Shown: positions 1 through 9,030, counted from the stretch's first letter. The stretch is 64,000 bases of DNA from Ruminiclostridium hungatei (GCF_002051585.1 NZ_MZGX01000013.1:1-64000); one strand, 5' to 3'. Numbers and translations: made by a program. The notes: generated by a model not told the origin, from the letters alone.

Positions 1-59
1 AAATACTCTCGAGTGATTTTAATTTTTTCAGTAACCACTATTCTAAATTTTTGTGGCAT
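1..59 (-). CDS. N-terminus of an unidentified protein, cut by the window edge
   Basis: An ATG on the minus strand at 59 opens a frame reading MPQKFRIVVTEKIKITREY to the window edge. A good ribosome-binding site (AAGGGAG, complement of 67-73) lies 7 nt upstream. Nineteen residues are too few to assign a family. The ribosome-binding site lies inside one arm of a long inverted repeat (67-118), so translation may be controlled by RNA structure. Confidence 0.5.
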   Translation of the reverse strand, partial: MPQKFRIVVTEKIKITREY

Positions 60-66
60 AAAAATA

Positions 67-118
67 CTCCCTTCATGATAAACAGTGTTTGTTATTTCAC
101 TGTCTCTCATAAAGGGAG
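67..118 (-). promoter_or_regulatory. Long imperfect inverted repeat covering the ribosome-binding site of the partial gene at 1-59
   Basis: Arms 67-87 and 98-118 are complementary over 21 bp with three mismatches, around a 10-nt loop. On the minus-strand transcript the 3' arm ends in AAGGGAG, the likely Shine-Dalgarno of the gene starting at 59, and it pairs with CTCCCTT of the 5' arm. It could be an operator, a terminator for the upstream fabV transcript, or an RNA switch hiding the ribosome-binding site. The sequence alone does not decide. Confidence 0.5.
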
Positions 119-175
119 CATATCATTTACCAATCCGGTGCCTGTTTTTTACGTAAACCTTGTCTGGATTTTTGT

Positions 176-1363
176 TTACTCTATGCTTGCAATTTTAACA
201 TCAATATCCACATCTGCACTGTAGTCCACTTCGTCGAATTCAAAGCCGAAGAGCCTGAAGAATTCCTTTCTGTAGCCTTCAATATCGGATATCTCCCTTA
301 TATTTTCATTGTTTGCCTCAGCCCAAAGCCTTGCCACCTCAGCCTGCACCTCCGGACGCATTTCCCAGTCGTCCATGCATATACGGCCTTTTTCGTCAAG
401 TTTCATGTCTCCTGAATAAACCCTGTCATTAAGCATTCTGTACATTTGCTCTATAGTACCTTCATGAATATTCATATCCTGCATCACCTTGAACAAAACA
501 CTTATATAGATTGAAATCACAGGAATCGCAGCACTGGCCTGGGTAACCACAGCCTTGTTTATGGATACATATGCCTTGAGGCCCATGTCCTTATTGTTCT
601 CTGTAAGCTTTATGGCTGTGGCCTCAAGATCATCCTTGGCCCTGCCTATGGTGCCTTTTCTATAAATGGCATGGGTCATTTCAGGCCCTACATAGGAATA
701 TGCAATTGTAACAGCTCCCTGTTCCAGTACATCGGCCTCTTTCAGGGCCTTCATCCACATATCCCAGTCCTCACCGCCCATAACTGCCACGGTCTGTCTG
801 ATTTCCTCCTCATCAGCAGGCTCAATGGTGGACTCCGAAACCTGCTGGGTGTGAAAATCCACAGTTTTAACCGTGCTCGGACTGCCTATAGGTTTCAGCG
901 CCGAATTGAACACCTCTCCCGTTACAGGATGTATCCTTCTCGGGGAAGCAATGCTGTATATGACCATATCCACCTTGCCAAGATCCTTTTTTATAAGTTC
1001 AATAGTCTGCTCCTTGATTTCGTTTGAAAATGCATCTCCATTTATACTTTTTGCATACAGGCCTTCCTCCCGGGCAAACTTCTCAAAGGCGGCGGAATTA
1101 TACCAGCCTGCGGAAGCTGTTTTATTTCCCGAAGCCTGTCTTTCAAAAAACAGCCCTATTGTAGCTGCACCGCAGCCAAAAGCCGCTGCTATTCTGGAGG
1201 AAAGTCCATACCCTGTGGAAGCACCTATGACAAGCACCTTTTTGGCACCGGATATTCTCTTTTGCTTTTTAACGTATTCAACCTGCTGCCTTACGCTATA
1301 TTCGCAGCCTGCAGGATGAGAGGTCGTACAAATAAAACCTCTGAATTTTGGAGTTACAATCAT
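176..1363 (-). CDS. fabV: trans-2-enoyl-CoA/ACP reductase (FabV/TER family)
   Basis: A 395-residue protein, the usual FabV/TER length. These NAD(P)H-dependent cytosolic enzymes reduce trans-2-enoyl thioesters in fatty-acid synthesis or butyrate-type fermentation. The Rossmann motif GASTGYG is at residues 47-53. The catalytic pair spaced Tyr-x8-Lys is Tyr234 and Lys243, within the family signature ending GTIGRAK. The conserved N-terminal segment with SHPAGC precedes the nucleotide fold. The ATG follows an AGGAGG-like site. It is monocistronic as seen, with a divergent AT-rich region upstream leading to the CRISPR array. Whether the substrate is an ACP or a CoA ester cannot be told from sequence. 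Confidence 0.95.
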   Translation of the reverse strand: MIVTPKFRGFICTTSHPAGCEYSVRQQVEYVKKQKRISGAKKVLVIGASTGYGLSSRIAAAFGCGAATIGLFFERQASGNKTASAGWYNSAAFEKFAREEGLYAKSINGDAFSNEIKEQTIELIKKDLGKVDMVIYSIASPRRIHPVTGEVFNSALKPIGSPSTVKTVDFHTQQVSESTIEPADEEEIRQTVAVMGGEDWDMWMKALKEADVLEQGAVTIAYSYVGPEMTHAIYRKGTIGRAKDDLEATAIKLTENNKDMGLKAYVSINKAVVTQASAAIPVISIYISVLFKVMQDMNIHEGTIEQMYRMLNDRVYSGDMKLDEKGRICMDDWEMRPEVQAEVARLWAEANNENIREISDIEGYRKEFFRLFGFEFDEVDYSADVDIDVKIASIE

Positions 1364-1486
1364 AATAAACCTCCTGGTAAGAAATTATTTATTATAGTTA
1401 TTATTATTCACAAAACCAATTGCATATAAAACTTTTATGATTAGTATAACACATTTTGGAATAAATTAAAACTAGATATTATTACT

Positions 1487-1515
1487 TGGTTATAAATATG
1501 AATTGTAATAGAATT
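1487..1515 (+). promoter_or_regulatory. Candidate promoter driving the CRISPR array
   Basis: TTGGTT (1487-1492), 17 bp, then TAGAAT (1510-1515) on the plus strand, about 85 bp before the first repeat. The -35 is weak and the -10 is good. The orientation agrees with the repeat/anti-repeat pairing inferred from the tracrRNA-like region. No experimental support is visible. Confidence 0.4.
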
Positions 1516-1600
1516 CAGCCTTTTAGCACGGAAACCATACCAGATAGATGCACAAGTGCTTCCAATTCACATATGTAAAAAAGGAGGTTTTAAAAAAATG

Positions 1601-1964
1601 CTCACATCTTGTACACATGCACCAGTTGCAATAGAATAGATTTTGTTTCATGGATTATGTTTATTGTCTCACATCTTGTACACATGCACCAGTTGCAATG
1701 GATGTTGACGCCGAAGGTGAAGCCCCTCCTTGCTCACATCTTGTACACATGCACCAGTTGCAATCCACGACCCTGGCCCGTATGCATTGTGTGGTCCACT
1801 CACATCTTGTACACATGCACCAGTTGCAATGGATATAACCTAAAACTAAAAAATAACCTTTTCACTCACATCTTGTACACATGCACCAGTTGCAATAATT
1901 TGTACTGTGTGAGGTTAAAAATGACAGAACTTCTCACATCTTGTACACATGCACCAGTTGCAAT
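1601..1964 (+). CRISPR. Type V-F CRISPR array, 6 identical repeats and 5 spacers
   Basis: Six identical 32-bp repeats lie at 1601-1632, 1668-1699, 1733-1764, 1799-1830, 1865-1896 and 1933-1964. Each begins CTCACATCTTGTACAC and ends CACCAGTTGCAAT. The five spacers are 35, 33, 34, 34 and 36 nt and share no sequence. Unit lengths of 67, 65, 66, 66 and 68 are not multiples of three, so this is not a coding repeat, although short open frames cross it. No degenerate terminal repeat is seen. Transcription is probably on the plus strand: the segment CTTGTA can then pair with TACAAG in the minus-strand tracrRNA candidate at 2010-2186, and a promoter-like sequence lies upstream. An AAGGAGG plus ATG directly precedes the first repeat (1582-1600). 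The small size suggests low or absent adaptation, and no adaptation genes are nearby. Confidence 0.95.
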
Positions 1965-2009
1965 AGCACATATTTAAAACACTTCCGTTATGCTCACTTT
2001 AGCTACTTA

Positions 2010-2186
2010 ATGTGCGAGTCTATACTTTATCGCAATTCTTGTATATGTATAAAACGTCCGAGCGGTCTTTTATACTCGGAATTTCAAACGGTGCTAACCG
2101 TTTTTACCTTATCGAGTGTTTTGCAACCACACAAGTATGGATTTATGCCACTTCTCGATTTAAGGGTGTTGAGCCACCCCAATTGT
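2010..2186 (-). ncRNA. Predicted tracrRNA of the Cas12f1 system
   Basis: Immediately downstream of the cas12f1 stop and on the same strand, the sequence folds into a series of hairpins: GGGTG/CACCC (2164-2179), a CTCGAT/ATCGAG clamp (2111-2116 with 2154-2159), AAACGGT/ACCGTTT (2086-2103) and CCGAG/CTCGG (2058-2079). In 5'-3' order it contains CGAGAAGTGG, CTCGATAAGGTA and AAAGACCGCTCGGACG. From memory, these match the order and sequence of the AsCas12f1 tracrRNA (CGAGAAGUG, CUCGGUAAGGUA, AAAGACCGCACGGACG). The following segment, ATACATATACAAG, can pair with CTTGTA and neighbours in the array repeat and is the likely anti-repeat. The 5' and 3' ends are estimates. Confidence 0.8.
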
Positions 2187-2190
2187 TTAC

Positions 2191-3465
2191 TTATGTTTCG
2201 CACTTTAAAAATTCTAATATTATTTTATCAATGTCCGGTGTTGCTATATTTAATGATGCATTATAATCTGCATTCACCTCAAAGCCACAATCAATACATT
2301 TAAATTTTGCTTGTTCTGGTCTGTTATCTCGGTGTATATATCCACATTTACAACATCTTTGGCTTGTGTATTGCGGGTCAATCAGTTTTACTTCAATCCC
2401 TTCCAATTCGGCTTTATACTTGACTTTTTGTTGCAAATCATAATATGTCCAGTTCTTTAAAAACACATTATCTGTGTTAATACCTTTTAAATCTTCCATT
2501 TGTATAATTCCACAACCATTTTTTATTGCAAACTCTACTATAGCTTTTGAGTATTTATGATTAATAGTATTCCGAAAGTTTGCAACTTTATCTTTAGCAA
2601 ATTCTATAGGTTTTACTCTTGTTTTAATCCCGTGACCTATCCTCCCCTCTCCGCATTGCTTTCCTTGTAGCTGTAGTTCCTTTATACGCTTTTGAACTTG
2701 CTTCCTAAAGTTATCGATTTCCCCACCGCTGATACTTCTACGAGCAGGGGAATTATAAACTGCCATATATACTGGGTGAACAATTCCAACGTCAATACCT
2801 AATATATTGTCACGGCTTTTATCTGGTTTACTTATCTCGAAAGAATATGATAAGTTTAAAAACCACTTGTTTTTTTCTCTTAGTATCTGTGATGCAGATA
2901 TCTTATATTGTCCTGCAATACACCTATCTAAAACATCTCTATTACTTTTATTACCTTCATTTATTAACACTGAAAACTGACCAGAATTTCTATCCAACTC
3001 CTTTTTATATATGTTTGAGGCAAGTGAAAGAGCTACTATATAGCCATCATCACTTTTCTCAATATTCATGCTTTTGTTATGTAAATCAATTGGTACATCT
3101 GCTCTAAAACAAGCTATTGATTTGTCTCCTCGTATAACATCCTTTGTATCTGTTTTCCACCTTTGAACTGCTCTTGTTATGGATGTTGTTAAGTTTGCAG
3201 TATTCAGCCTTTGATAGATTGATTTTAGTTTATCATAAGCATAACCTCTCATATCCGAATATCCAAAAGTTTCTCTCGTTTTGGGATATTCTCCTTTAGC
3301 TATTTTGTAATCTGAAGAATACCCTTGCCATTCCCAACAATATTGAATTGTCCTATTCATTATTTGACGAGTATCATATTGAATATCCCTTAATACTTTA
3401 CCAAACAAATCCCAATTACAATCTATTGGCTTAATTATTTGATATCTCATTACTTTTGTAGCCAT
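2191..3465 (-). CDS. cas12f1: Cas12f1 (type V-F) miniature RNA-guided nuclease
   Basis: A 424-residue effector counted from the ATG at 3465, which has GAGGTG upstream; an upstream TTG at 3477 is less likely. From memory it resembles Acidibacillus AsCas12f1 along its whole length: a start like KVMRYQIIKPID, then GEYPK, LNTANLTTSI and the C-terminal NWTYYDLQQK and IDPQYTSQRC. The RuvC catalytic residues are intact: Asp225 (LGIDVG), Glu324 (QMEDL) and Asp400 (NADYNAS). The target-nucleic-acid-binding zinc finger has cysteines near 371, 374, 390 and 393. The family works as an asymmetric dimer on one crRNA:tracrRNA and cuts double-stranded DNA next to a 5' T-rich PAM. The array and tracrRNA lie just downstream, so the locus looks functional. 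No cas1, cas2 or cas4 is in the window. PAM and activity are not known from sequence. Confidence 0.95.
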   Translation of the reverse strand: MATKVMRYQIIKPIDCNWDLFGKVLRDIQYDTRQIMNRTIQYCWEWQGYSSDYKIAKGEYPKTRETFGYSDMRGYAYDKLKSIYQRLNTANLTTSITRAVQRWKTDTKDVIRGDKSIACFRADVPIDLHNKSMNIEKSDDGYIVALSLASNIYKKELDRNSGQFSVLINEGNKSNRDVLDRCIAGQYKISASQILREKNKWFLNLSYSFEISKPDKSRDNILGIDVGIVHPVYMAVYNSPARRSISGGEIDNFRKQVQKRIKELQLQGKQCGEGRIGHGIKTRVKPIEFAKDKVANFRNTINHKYSKAIVEFAIKNGCGIIQMEDLKGINTDNVFLKNWTYYDLQQKVKYKAELEGIEVKLIDPQYTSQRCCKCGYIHRDNRPEQAKFKCIDCGFEVNADYNASLNIATPDIDKIILEFLKCET

Positions 3466-3519
3466 TATGCACCTCAAAATGTATCATAAATGAATCCAGA
3501 GTTAATAAACTATTTACAA

Positions 3520-3548
3520 ATTATATTACGATATACAAGTTTATTCAA
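3520..3548 (-). promoter_or_regulatory. Promoter of cas12f1
   Basis: On the minus strand TTGAAT (complement of 3543-3548), 17 bp, then TATAAT (complement of 3520-3525) gives a good sigma-A-type promoter 55 bp before the chosen start of cas12f1. Confidence 0.6.
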
Positions 3549-3837
3549 ATACCGGGAAATTTCGGTTAATACCCCTCACACGACTCGGAAGTAAGCCAAA
3601 AACATATATACAGGCTATTTTAAAAATACAACCTGTATAATACGTGTAAATATTCCACACTCCGATAATCATAACAGCAAAATATTTCTGCAACTGTTAT
3701 TCTCTTGACAAAACAATCCTGCTTGGTATTAACTCTAAAAATTCAAGTCACCCAGTTTCCTAAAAAATAATAATATAGGGCTTTGGGATGACTTCATTTA
3801 AAGATAACCTCTTCGCATATTGTAGAAAGTGACATAA
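3549..3837. other. Non-coding stretch between cas12f1 and gap
   Basis: About 290 bp upstream of the cas12f1 promoter with no convincing open frame, tRNA or CRISPR repeat on either strand. It is AT-rich with short direct repeats. I see no transposon ends or target duplications that would mark the Cas12f locus as a recent insertion. Confidence 0.5.
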
Positions 3838-3840
3838 TAA

Positions 3841-3885
3841 AACAGCACTTTTTTCAGATGGGCTTCATCTGAAAAAAGTGCTGTT
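3841..3885 (-). terminator. Terminator of gap
   Basis: A perfect 20-bp inverted repeat (arms 3841-3860 and 3866-3885, 5-nt loop) lies just after the gap stop codon, followed on the minus strand by a T-rich stretch. It is an unusually long stem for an intrinsic terminator. Confidence 0.85.
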
Positions 3886-3910
3886 AAAAACATTATTATG
3901 AAAGCTTTAA

Positions 3911-4933
<1,023 letters not shown>

Positions 4934-5095
4934 CTAAGTTTTTTTTATTAATTTGAAACGATGTTAATTCGTCTCTTAACCAAGCAAATTAATGCTTATC
5001 AACATAGTAATTGGTTTCAATTTCCTAAACCAAAACTAATTCTATAATATTTCAAAAACATTTTCAATAGTGTAAACAGCTAAATTAATAATTAT

Positions 5096-6007
5096 TTAAC
5101 AAAGTTCAACTGTATATTTTTCAACAAAACTCGCGGGATTATATGAAAGTTTGGCTTTCCTCAACCCTTCCAGCCCCAAATCCTGCTCCCGGTTCACATA
5201 TTCCATGTGCGACCACTGGTTCGCCAGGAACTGCTGGTTTATCAAAGGATACAGCCCATGTATCTCCGCATTTGCCTTTTCTATATGAATAACCACCGTG
5301 TCACTGCTGAGCTGTTCACCTATGGTAAAAGCCTGGGGGACACCGTCAACCTTAATGATTGCGCCTTCCAGCTCCAGACTCTCGTAATTTTCAAGCAGGT
5401 CAAGATTCGCCTTTCTCTCGGCAATAAGGCTGTCACTCTCGGTATAGTTTCTTTGGATACACCACTTTTCCAGTATGTCCTTGCAGTCGGGAATATTTGA
5501 AGCTGTAATTTTTTCGTATTCAAAGGAATATAGCTTCTTAAACTTGTTTATATGATTTCTCTTTCCGTCCAGTTTCTTTCCGGCAAGTGTGGAAAGGCTG
5601 CCCACAGAGTACAAATAGTCAAAGTTGTCCCTGTCTTCGCCGGACTTAAAGCATAAGCCAAGGGTTTCCAGAATGGAAAGCTGCTGGGTCGAAACCCTTT
5701 TCATGACAAAATTCCAACCCATTTCGGCAAAATGCTCCCTCATAATATAAAGAGTACATTTCAATTCATCTATCCTTTTGTAATCGCCTATCGGAAAAAA
5801 GCAAAAGGGTACGCCCGATTCCATTACTGACATTATGCATAAAAAATCGTTTACTACGCTATAGCTTATTTTATAATAATCTCTCCACATAAAGAAATTT
5901 GTGAAGTTCAGTTCAGATACTCTTAAATCGGACAGTCTCAAATATCTGTCAAATATCTGCTTGTCGTCTATGGTTATTTCTGAGATTTTTAATGTGATTG
6001 TTTGCAA
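5096..6007 (-). CDS. DUF2156 (LPG-synthase C-terminal-like, GNAT-fold) protein
   Basis: About 303 residues. It has the tandem acetyltransferase-like fold of DUF2156 proteins, related to the catalytic domain of phosphatidylglycerol lysyltransferase. Supporting segments are the N-terminal ELNFTNFFMW and YKISY, the central GKRNHINKFKK, and the C-terminal VNREQDLGLEGLRKAKLSY. There are no membrane segments, so it is a soluble stand-alone domain of unproven substrate. The open frame extends to a TTG at 6031, but AGGGGGA at 6014-6020 places the real start at TTG 6007 or GTG 6010. It follows the M20 peptidase gene closely (about 45 bp) and may be co-transcribed with it. Confidence 0.75.
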   Translation of the reverse strand: MQTITLKISEITIDDKQIFDRYLRLSDLRVSELNFTNFFMWRDYYKISYSVVNDFLCIMSVMESGVPFCFFPIGDYKRIDELKCTLYIMREHFAEMGWNFVMKRVSTQQLSILETLGLCFKSGEDRDNFDYLYSVGSLSTLAGKKLDGKRNHINKFKKLYSFEYEKITASNIPDCKDILEKWCIQRNYTESDSLIAERKANLDLLENYESLELEGAIIKVDGVPQAFTIGEQLSSDTVVIHIEKANAEIHGLYPLINQQFLANQWSHMEYVNREQDLGLEGLRKAKLSYNPASFVEKYTVELC

Positions 6008-6051
6008 CACAAGTCCCCCTAATTTTCCCAACGGATACGGTACGTCGTAAG

Positions 6052-7164
6052 TCAGTTGATATTCTTCAGAATTGAAATCAAAAACACTACGGCATTTTCC
6101 ATATCGGTTATTGATATTTGTTCATTAACGCTGTGAACCTTGGTCATACCCACACTTAGGTCCACTGCCTGAATACCCTTGGAGTTTATAATATTGGTAT
6201 CACTGCCTCCGCCGGTGGTCACCGCTTCAAAAGTAAAACCACTGTCGTCAGCGGCTTTTTGCATTATTTTAATAATCTGGGCATCAGCTTCTATATTGAA
6301 GGCCGGATATTCATTTTCCGATGTAAATTCTACCTGTCCTCCCCATTTTTCCGCCGCCTTTTGGAAGCATTCCCGCATATGCTCGGTCTGGGCCTGGAGC
6401 TTTTCAGCATTGCGGCTCCTTGCTTCCGCATTTATTATAACTCTGTCGCAGACTATATTTGTTGCAACACCGCCTTGAATTATTCCGATATTTGCAGTAG
6501 TTTCCTCATCTATCCTGCCCAGCTTCATTGAGGAAATGGCATCTGACATTATGGAAAAGGCACTTATGCCGTTTTCAGGCTCCATACCTGCATGTGCCGC
6601 CTTTCCCTTTACAACTGCATTTATCTTGTTTTGTGACGGAGCCTTTACAGCAGCACAGCCGATTTTGCCGTCACTGTCCAGTACAAAGCCGTATTTTGCA
6701 TATATCTTGCTGAAATCCATATGCTTTGCACCCAGCAGGCCGATTTCCTCCGCTATGGTGAAAGCCACCTGGATATCTCCATGTTCAATATTCTGTTCTC
6801 TGATTAACTTCAAGGTCTCCAGTATTATGGCTATACCCGCCCCATCGTCGCCGCCCAGTATGGTTGTACCGTCGCTTTTTATTATATCCCCGTCAATCAC
6901 CGGCTTTTTTCCCGTACCGGGAACCACCGTATCCATATGCGCCGTTATGAGGACAGCCGGGACAGCCTTATTTCCCTTTACGGTGCATATGACATTGCCG
7001 CACTGGCCTCCCAGCTTTTGTCCGGCATTATCCTCAACAGGTTCATAGCCCAGTGCCTTAAGCTTCTGCTTAAGCGTGTCACACATCTGTCTTTCTTTTA
7101 AGGACAAACTGTCTATTCTTACAAGTTCCAAAAACTCATTAACCATTCTGTCTCTGTTAACCAA
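6052..7164 (-). CDS. M20-family metallopeptidase, tripeptidase T-like
   Basis: A 370-residue protein matching PepT-like/YqjE M20 peptidases, which remove N-terminal residues from small peptides with two zinc ions. The metal and catalytic motifs are visible in order: AHMDTV, GGDDGAG, the EE of IAEEIGLLGA, LDSDG and, near the C-terminus, KVHSVNE. The dimerization domain lies between them (KGKAAHAGMEPENG). Translation probably starts at a TTG at 7164, with AAGGAG ten bases upstream; the ATG at 7146 has no such site. It is cytosolic. It sits upstream of the DUF2156 gene with no obvious functional link. Confidence 0.85.
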   Translation of the reverse strand: MVNRDRMVNEFLELVRIDSLSLKERQMCDTLKQKLKALGYEPVEDNAGQKLGGQCGNVICTVKGNKAVPAVLITAHMDTVVPGTGKKPVIDGDIIKSDGTTILGGDDGAGIAIILETLKLIREQNIEHGDIQVAFTIAEEIGLLGAKHMDFSKIYAKYGFVLDSDGKIGCAAVKAPSQNKINAVVKGKAAHAGMEPENGISAFSIMSDAISSMKLGRIDEETTANIGIIQGGVATNIVCDRVIINAEARSRNAEKLQAQTEHMRECFQKAAEKWGGQVEFTSENEYPAFNIEADAQIIKIMQKAADDSGFTFEAVTTGGGSDTNIINSKGIQAVDLSVGMTKVHSVNEQISITDMENAVVFLISILKNIN

Positions 7165-7265
7165 ATCCGACCCACTCCTTAAATTTTCTGGTCATCCCTG
7201 ATATTTATCTAAATCCGGCCCCAGCTTTTATTTGCCGGCCGGCGTTTTTGCAGCACAATAAAATC

Positions 7266-7278
7266 GGGAGTCACTCCC
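7266..7278 (-). terminator. Weak hairpin after trmL
   Basis: GGGAGT-C-ACTCCC (7266-7278) followed on the minus strand by GATTTTATT may end the trmL transcript. The stem is short and the T-run imperfect. Confidence 0.35.
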
Positions 7279-7321
7279 ATTATAATATACCCAATTTTTT
7301 ATATTTATCACAGGTTTGTTT

Positions 7322-7819
7322 TTAAGTCCAATCATATTTAACCAGCTTCCCCTGGATTTTCATGTTTTCAAAGTTTTTTTGCCTCAGAGCCTCATACAGG
7401 ACTATGGCCACCGAATTGGACAGGTTCAGTGACCTTATTCCCTCGTTCATGGGAATGCGTATGCAGGTTTCCCGGTTTTCCTTCAGCAATTCCTCCGGCA
7501 GGCCTGCGGTTTCCTTGCCGAAAAGAATGAAGCAATCCTCCCCATACTCTATGTCACAATAGTTATGGACAGCCTTGGTGGTGGAGAAATAGAGCTTACC
7601 GTCCCCATGCTGCTTAAAAAAAGCCTCTATGCTTTCATGATATTTAATGGTGGCTTCATCCCAATAATCCAGTCCGGCTCTCTTAAGATATCTGTCTTCT
7701 ATGGAAAACCCCAGAGGTCCCACCAGATGCAGGACAGAACCCGTTGCGGCACAGGTTCTCACAATGTTGCCGGTATTCTGAGGTATCTCAGGTTCTACAA
7801 GTACAATATTAAGCGACAT
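7322..7819 (-). CDS. trmL: tRNA (cytidine(34)-2'-O)-methyltransferase TrmL
   Basis: A 165-residue SPOUT (trefoil-knot) methyltransferase that methylates the wobble ribose of tRNA-Leu isoacceptors using SAM. Recognizable segments are the N-terminal VEPEIPQNTGNIVRTCAATG, the central LFGKETAGLP of the knot, and IRSLNLSNSVAIVLYEALRQ. The open frame begins six codons earlier, but AAAGGAG overlaps that first ATG, so translation should start at the ATG at 7819. The gene lies alone between two hairpin terminators. Confidence 0.9.
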   Translation of the reverse strand: MSLNIVLVEPEIPQNTGNIVRTCAATGSVLHLVGPLGFSIEDRYLKRAGLDYWDEATIKYHESIEAFFKQHGDGKLYFSTTKAVHNYCDIEYGEDCFILFGKETAGLPEELLKENRETCIRIPMNEGIRSLNLSNSVAIVLYEALRQKNFENMKIQGKLVKYDWT

Positions 7820-7871
7820 AAAGCAAGCTCCTTTCATACGCCGAATGCTCTTCTAAAATGCACTCAACAGA

Positions 7872-7895
7872 AAAAGATGGCATACACCATCTTTT
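7872..7895 (-). terminator. Terminator of cheX
   Basis: AAAAGATGG (7872-7880) and CCATCTTTT (7887-7895) form a hairpin followed by TTTTTCTG on the minus strand, 47 bp after the cheX stop. Confidence 0.7.
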
Positions 7896-7941
7896 CGCTT
7901 ATGAATATATTTTATCATTTTTATAATTATATAATCAAATT

Positions 7942-8406
7942 CTAATCTTCAACAGATATATCTATTTCCAGAATTTCTGCATCATTCAGATAAAGCGGGA
8001 TACAAATAGTTTTCATTTTTGAAGGTGTAATCTGAAGATTTTCACCCAGCAGTAAAGACGGAGGTGTAATCTCTATGCCTATTCCCTTGTTATACAATAT
8101 GGTAGCAGTATTTCCTAAAATCATATTAGTCAGTTCGGATAATGCGCTCTTGGATATCTCATTCAATTCGTCCACCGGCATTCCGAACATCATAGCTGAT
8201 GCAATCTTGAAGGCCACCGACTTGGTCATGGTAAAGATGGCCTGACCTCTTATCTTTCCAGTTATACCTACAATAATCAGAATCGACTCTCCCATGTAGG
8301 GAGAAGACTTCAAAAAAACCTTGCCCAGTCTTGCATCTACATTGGCAACTTGCTTTAAGACTGTCTGACTTGCTTCGATAAAAGGGTTTATGTATTCTAT
8401 ATTCAT
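7942..8406 (-). CDS. cheX: CheX-like chemotaxis phosphatase
   Basis: A 154-residue protein of the CheC/CheX/FliY class, which dephosphorylates CheY-P. It begins MNIEYINPFIEASQTVL and carries the active-site helix signature SxLSELTNMILGN, with the Glu-x2-Asn pair that polarizes the attacking water. As in CheX proteins only one such helix is seen. AAGGTGG precedes the ATG. No other chemotaxis genes lie next to it, so it could serve a response regulator other than CheY. Confidence 0.8.
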   Translation of the reverse strand: MNIEYINPFIEASQTVLKQVANVDARLGKVFLKSSPYMGESILIIVGITGKIRGQAIFTMTKSVAFKIASAMMFGMPVDELNEISKSALSELTNMILGNTATILYNKGIGIEITPPSLLLGENLQITPSKMKTICIPLYLNDAEILEIDISVED

Positions 8407-8637
8407 CTTTGTCCACCTTGTTTTCCATAGATTAAATTCATATTTAATTGTATGAACAAAAAACCATACTTAATTATATAAAATATTTATACAAAATTCT
8501 ATATTTTTTTTAAAATTCCTCTTAATATCCATATTTTTGTTTAATTTGTCGCATTAGTCAATGTACCTTTCATAAATTATTTATAAAATATTTTTATACG
8601 GCTGGATAAATATATTTTATCCGCAAAAAAATGGAAT

Positions 8638-8669
8638 AAAGCCAGGACAAAAATATTATTCCCGGCTTT
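8638..8669 (-). terminator. Terminator of the spoVA operon
   Basis: Arms AAAGCCAGGA (8638-8647) and TCCCGGCTTT (8660-8669) pair. On the minus strand the stem is followed by ATTCCATTTTTTT. It lies just past the spoVAE stop codon. Confidence 0.7.
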
Positions 8670-8673
8670 GTAC

Positions 8674-9030
8674 CTATCTTTTTGCCTTAGGCTTTGATAC
8701 CACAGACATGATATAACCAAAAAATATCGCTGCTCCCAGGCCGGCTGCCGCTGCCTTGAAGCCACCTGTCAAGGCTCCCATCAGACCCGTTTGCTCAACC
8801 TCCCTGAAGGCGCCCTTTGCCAGGGTGTAGCCAAAGCCCGTAAGGGGTACGGTAGCCCCTGCACCGGCAAAATCCACAAGCTTCTGGTATACGCCAAACG
8901 CAGTCAGCAGCACTCCCGCCACTACAAACACAACCAGAATCCTGGCCGGTGTGAGTTTTGTCTTGTCTATAAGCACCTGACCTATGGCACAGATTATTCC
9001 TCCAACTAAAAAAGCGTTTATATAGCTCAT
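8674..9030 (-). CDS. spoVAE: Stage V sporulation protein AE (SpoVAE)
   Basis: A 118-residue inner-membrane protein with several hydrophobic segments, and the family start YINAFLVGGIICAIGQVLID and FAGAGATVPLTGFG. It is part of the SpoVA channel that moves calcium-dipicolinate into the forespore and out during germination. The ATG at 9030 has GGAG 8 bp upstream; the open frame to a TTG at 9036 lacks this spacing. It is the last gene of spoVAC-spoVAD-spoVAE. Confidence 0.92.
   Translation of the reverse strand: MSYINAFLVGGIICAIGQVLIDKTKLTPARILVVFVVAGVLLTAFGVYQKLVDFAGAGATVPLTGFGYTLAKGAFREVEQTGLMGALTGGFKAAAAGLGAAIFFGYIMSVVSKPKAKR

Noticed and set aside
1609..1977. Open frames running through the repeat array that read like a repetitive protein
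   Set aside because: The repeat-plus-spacer units are 65-68 nt, not multiples of three, and the repeats are identical at DNA level while spacers are unrelated, so this is a CRISPR array.
2191..3465. Ordinary TnpB transposon protein instead of Cas12f1
   Set aside because: The N-terminal domain is of Cas12f1 type, and both a CRISPR array and a tracrRNA-like sequence adjoin it.
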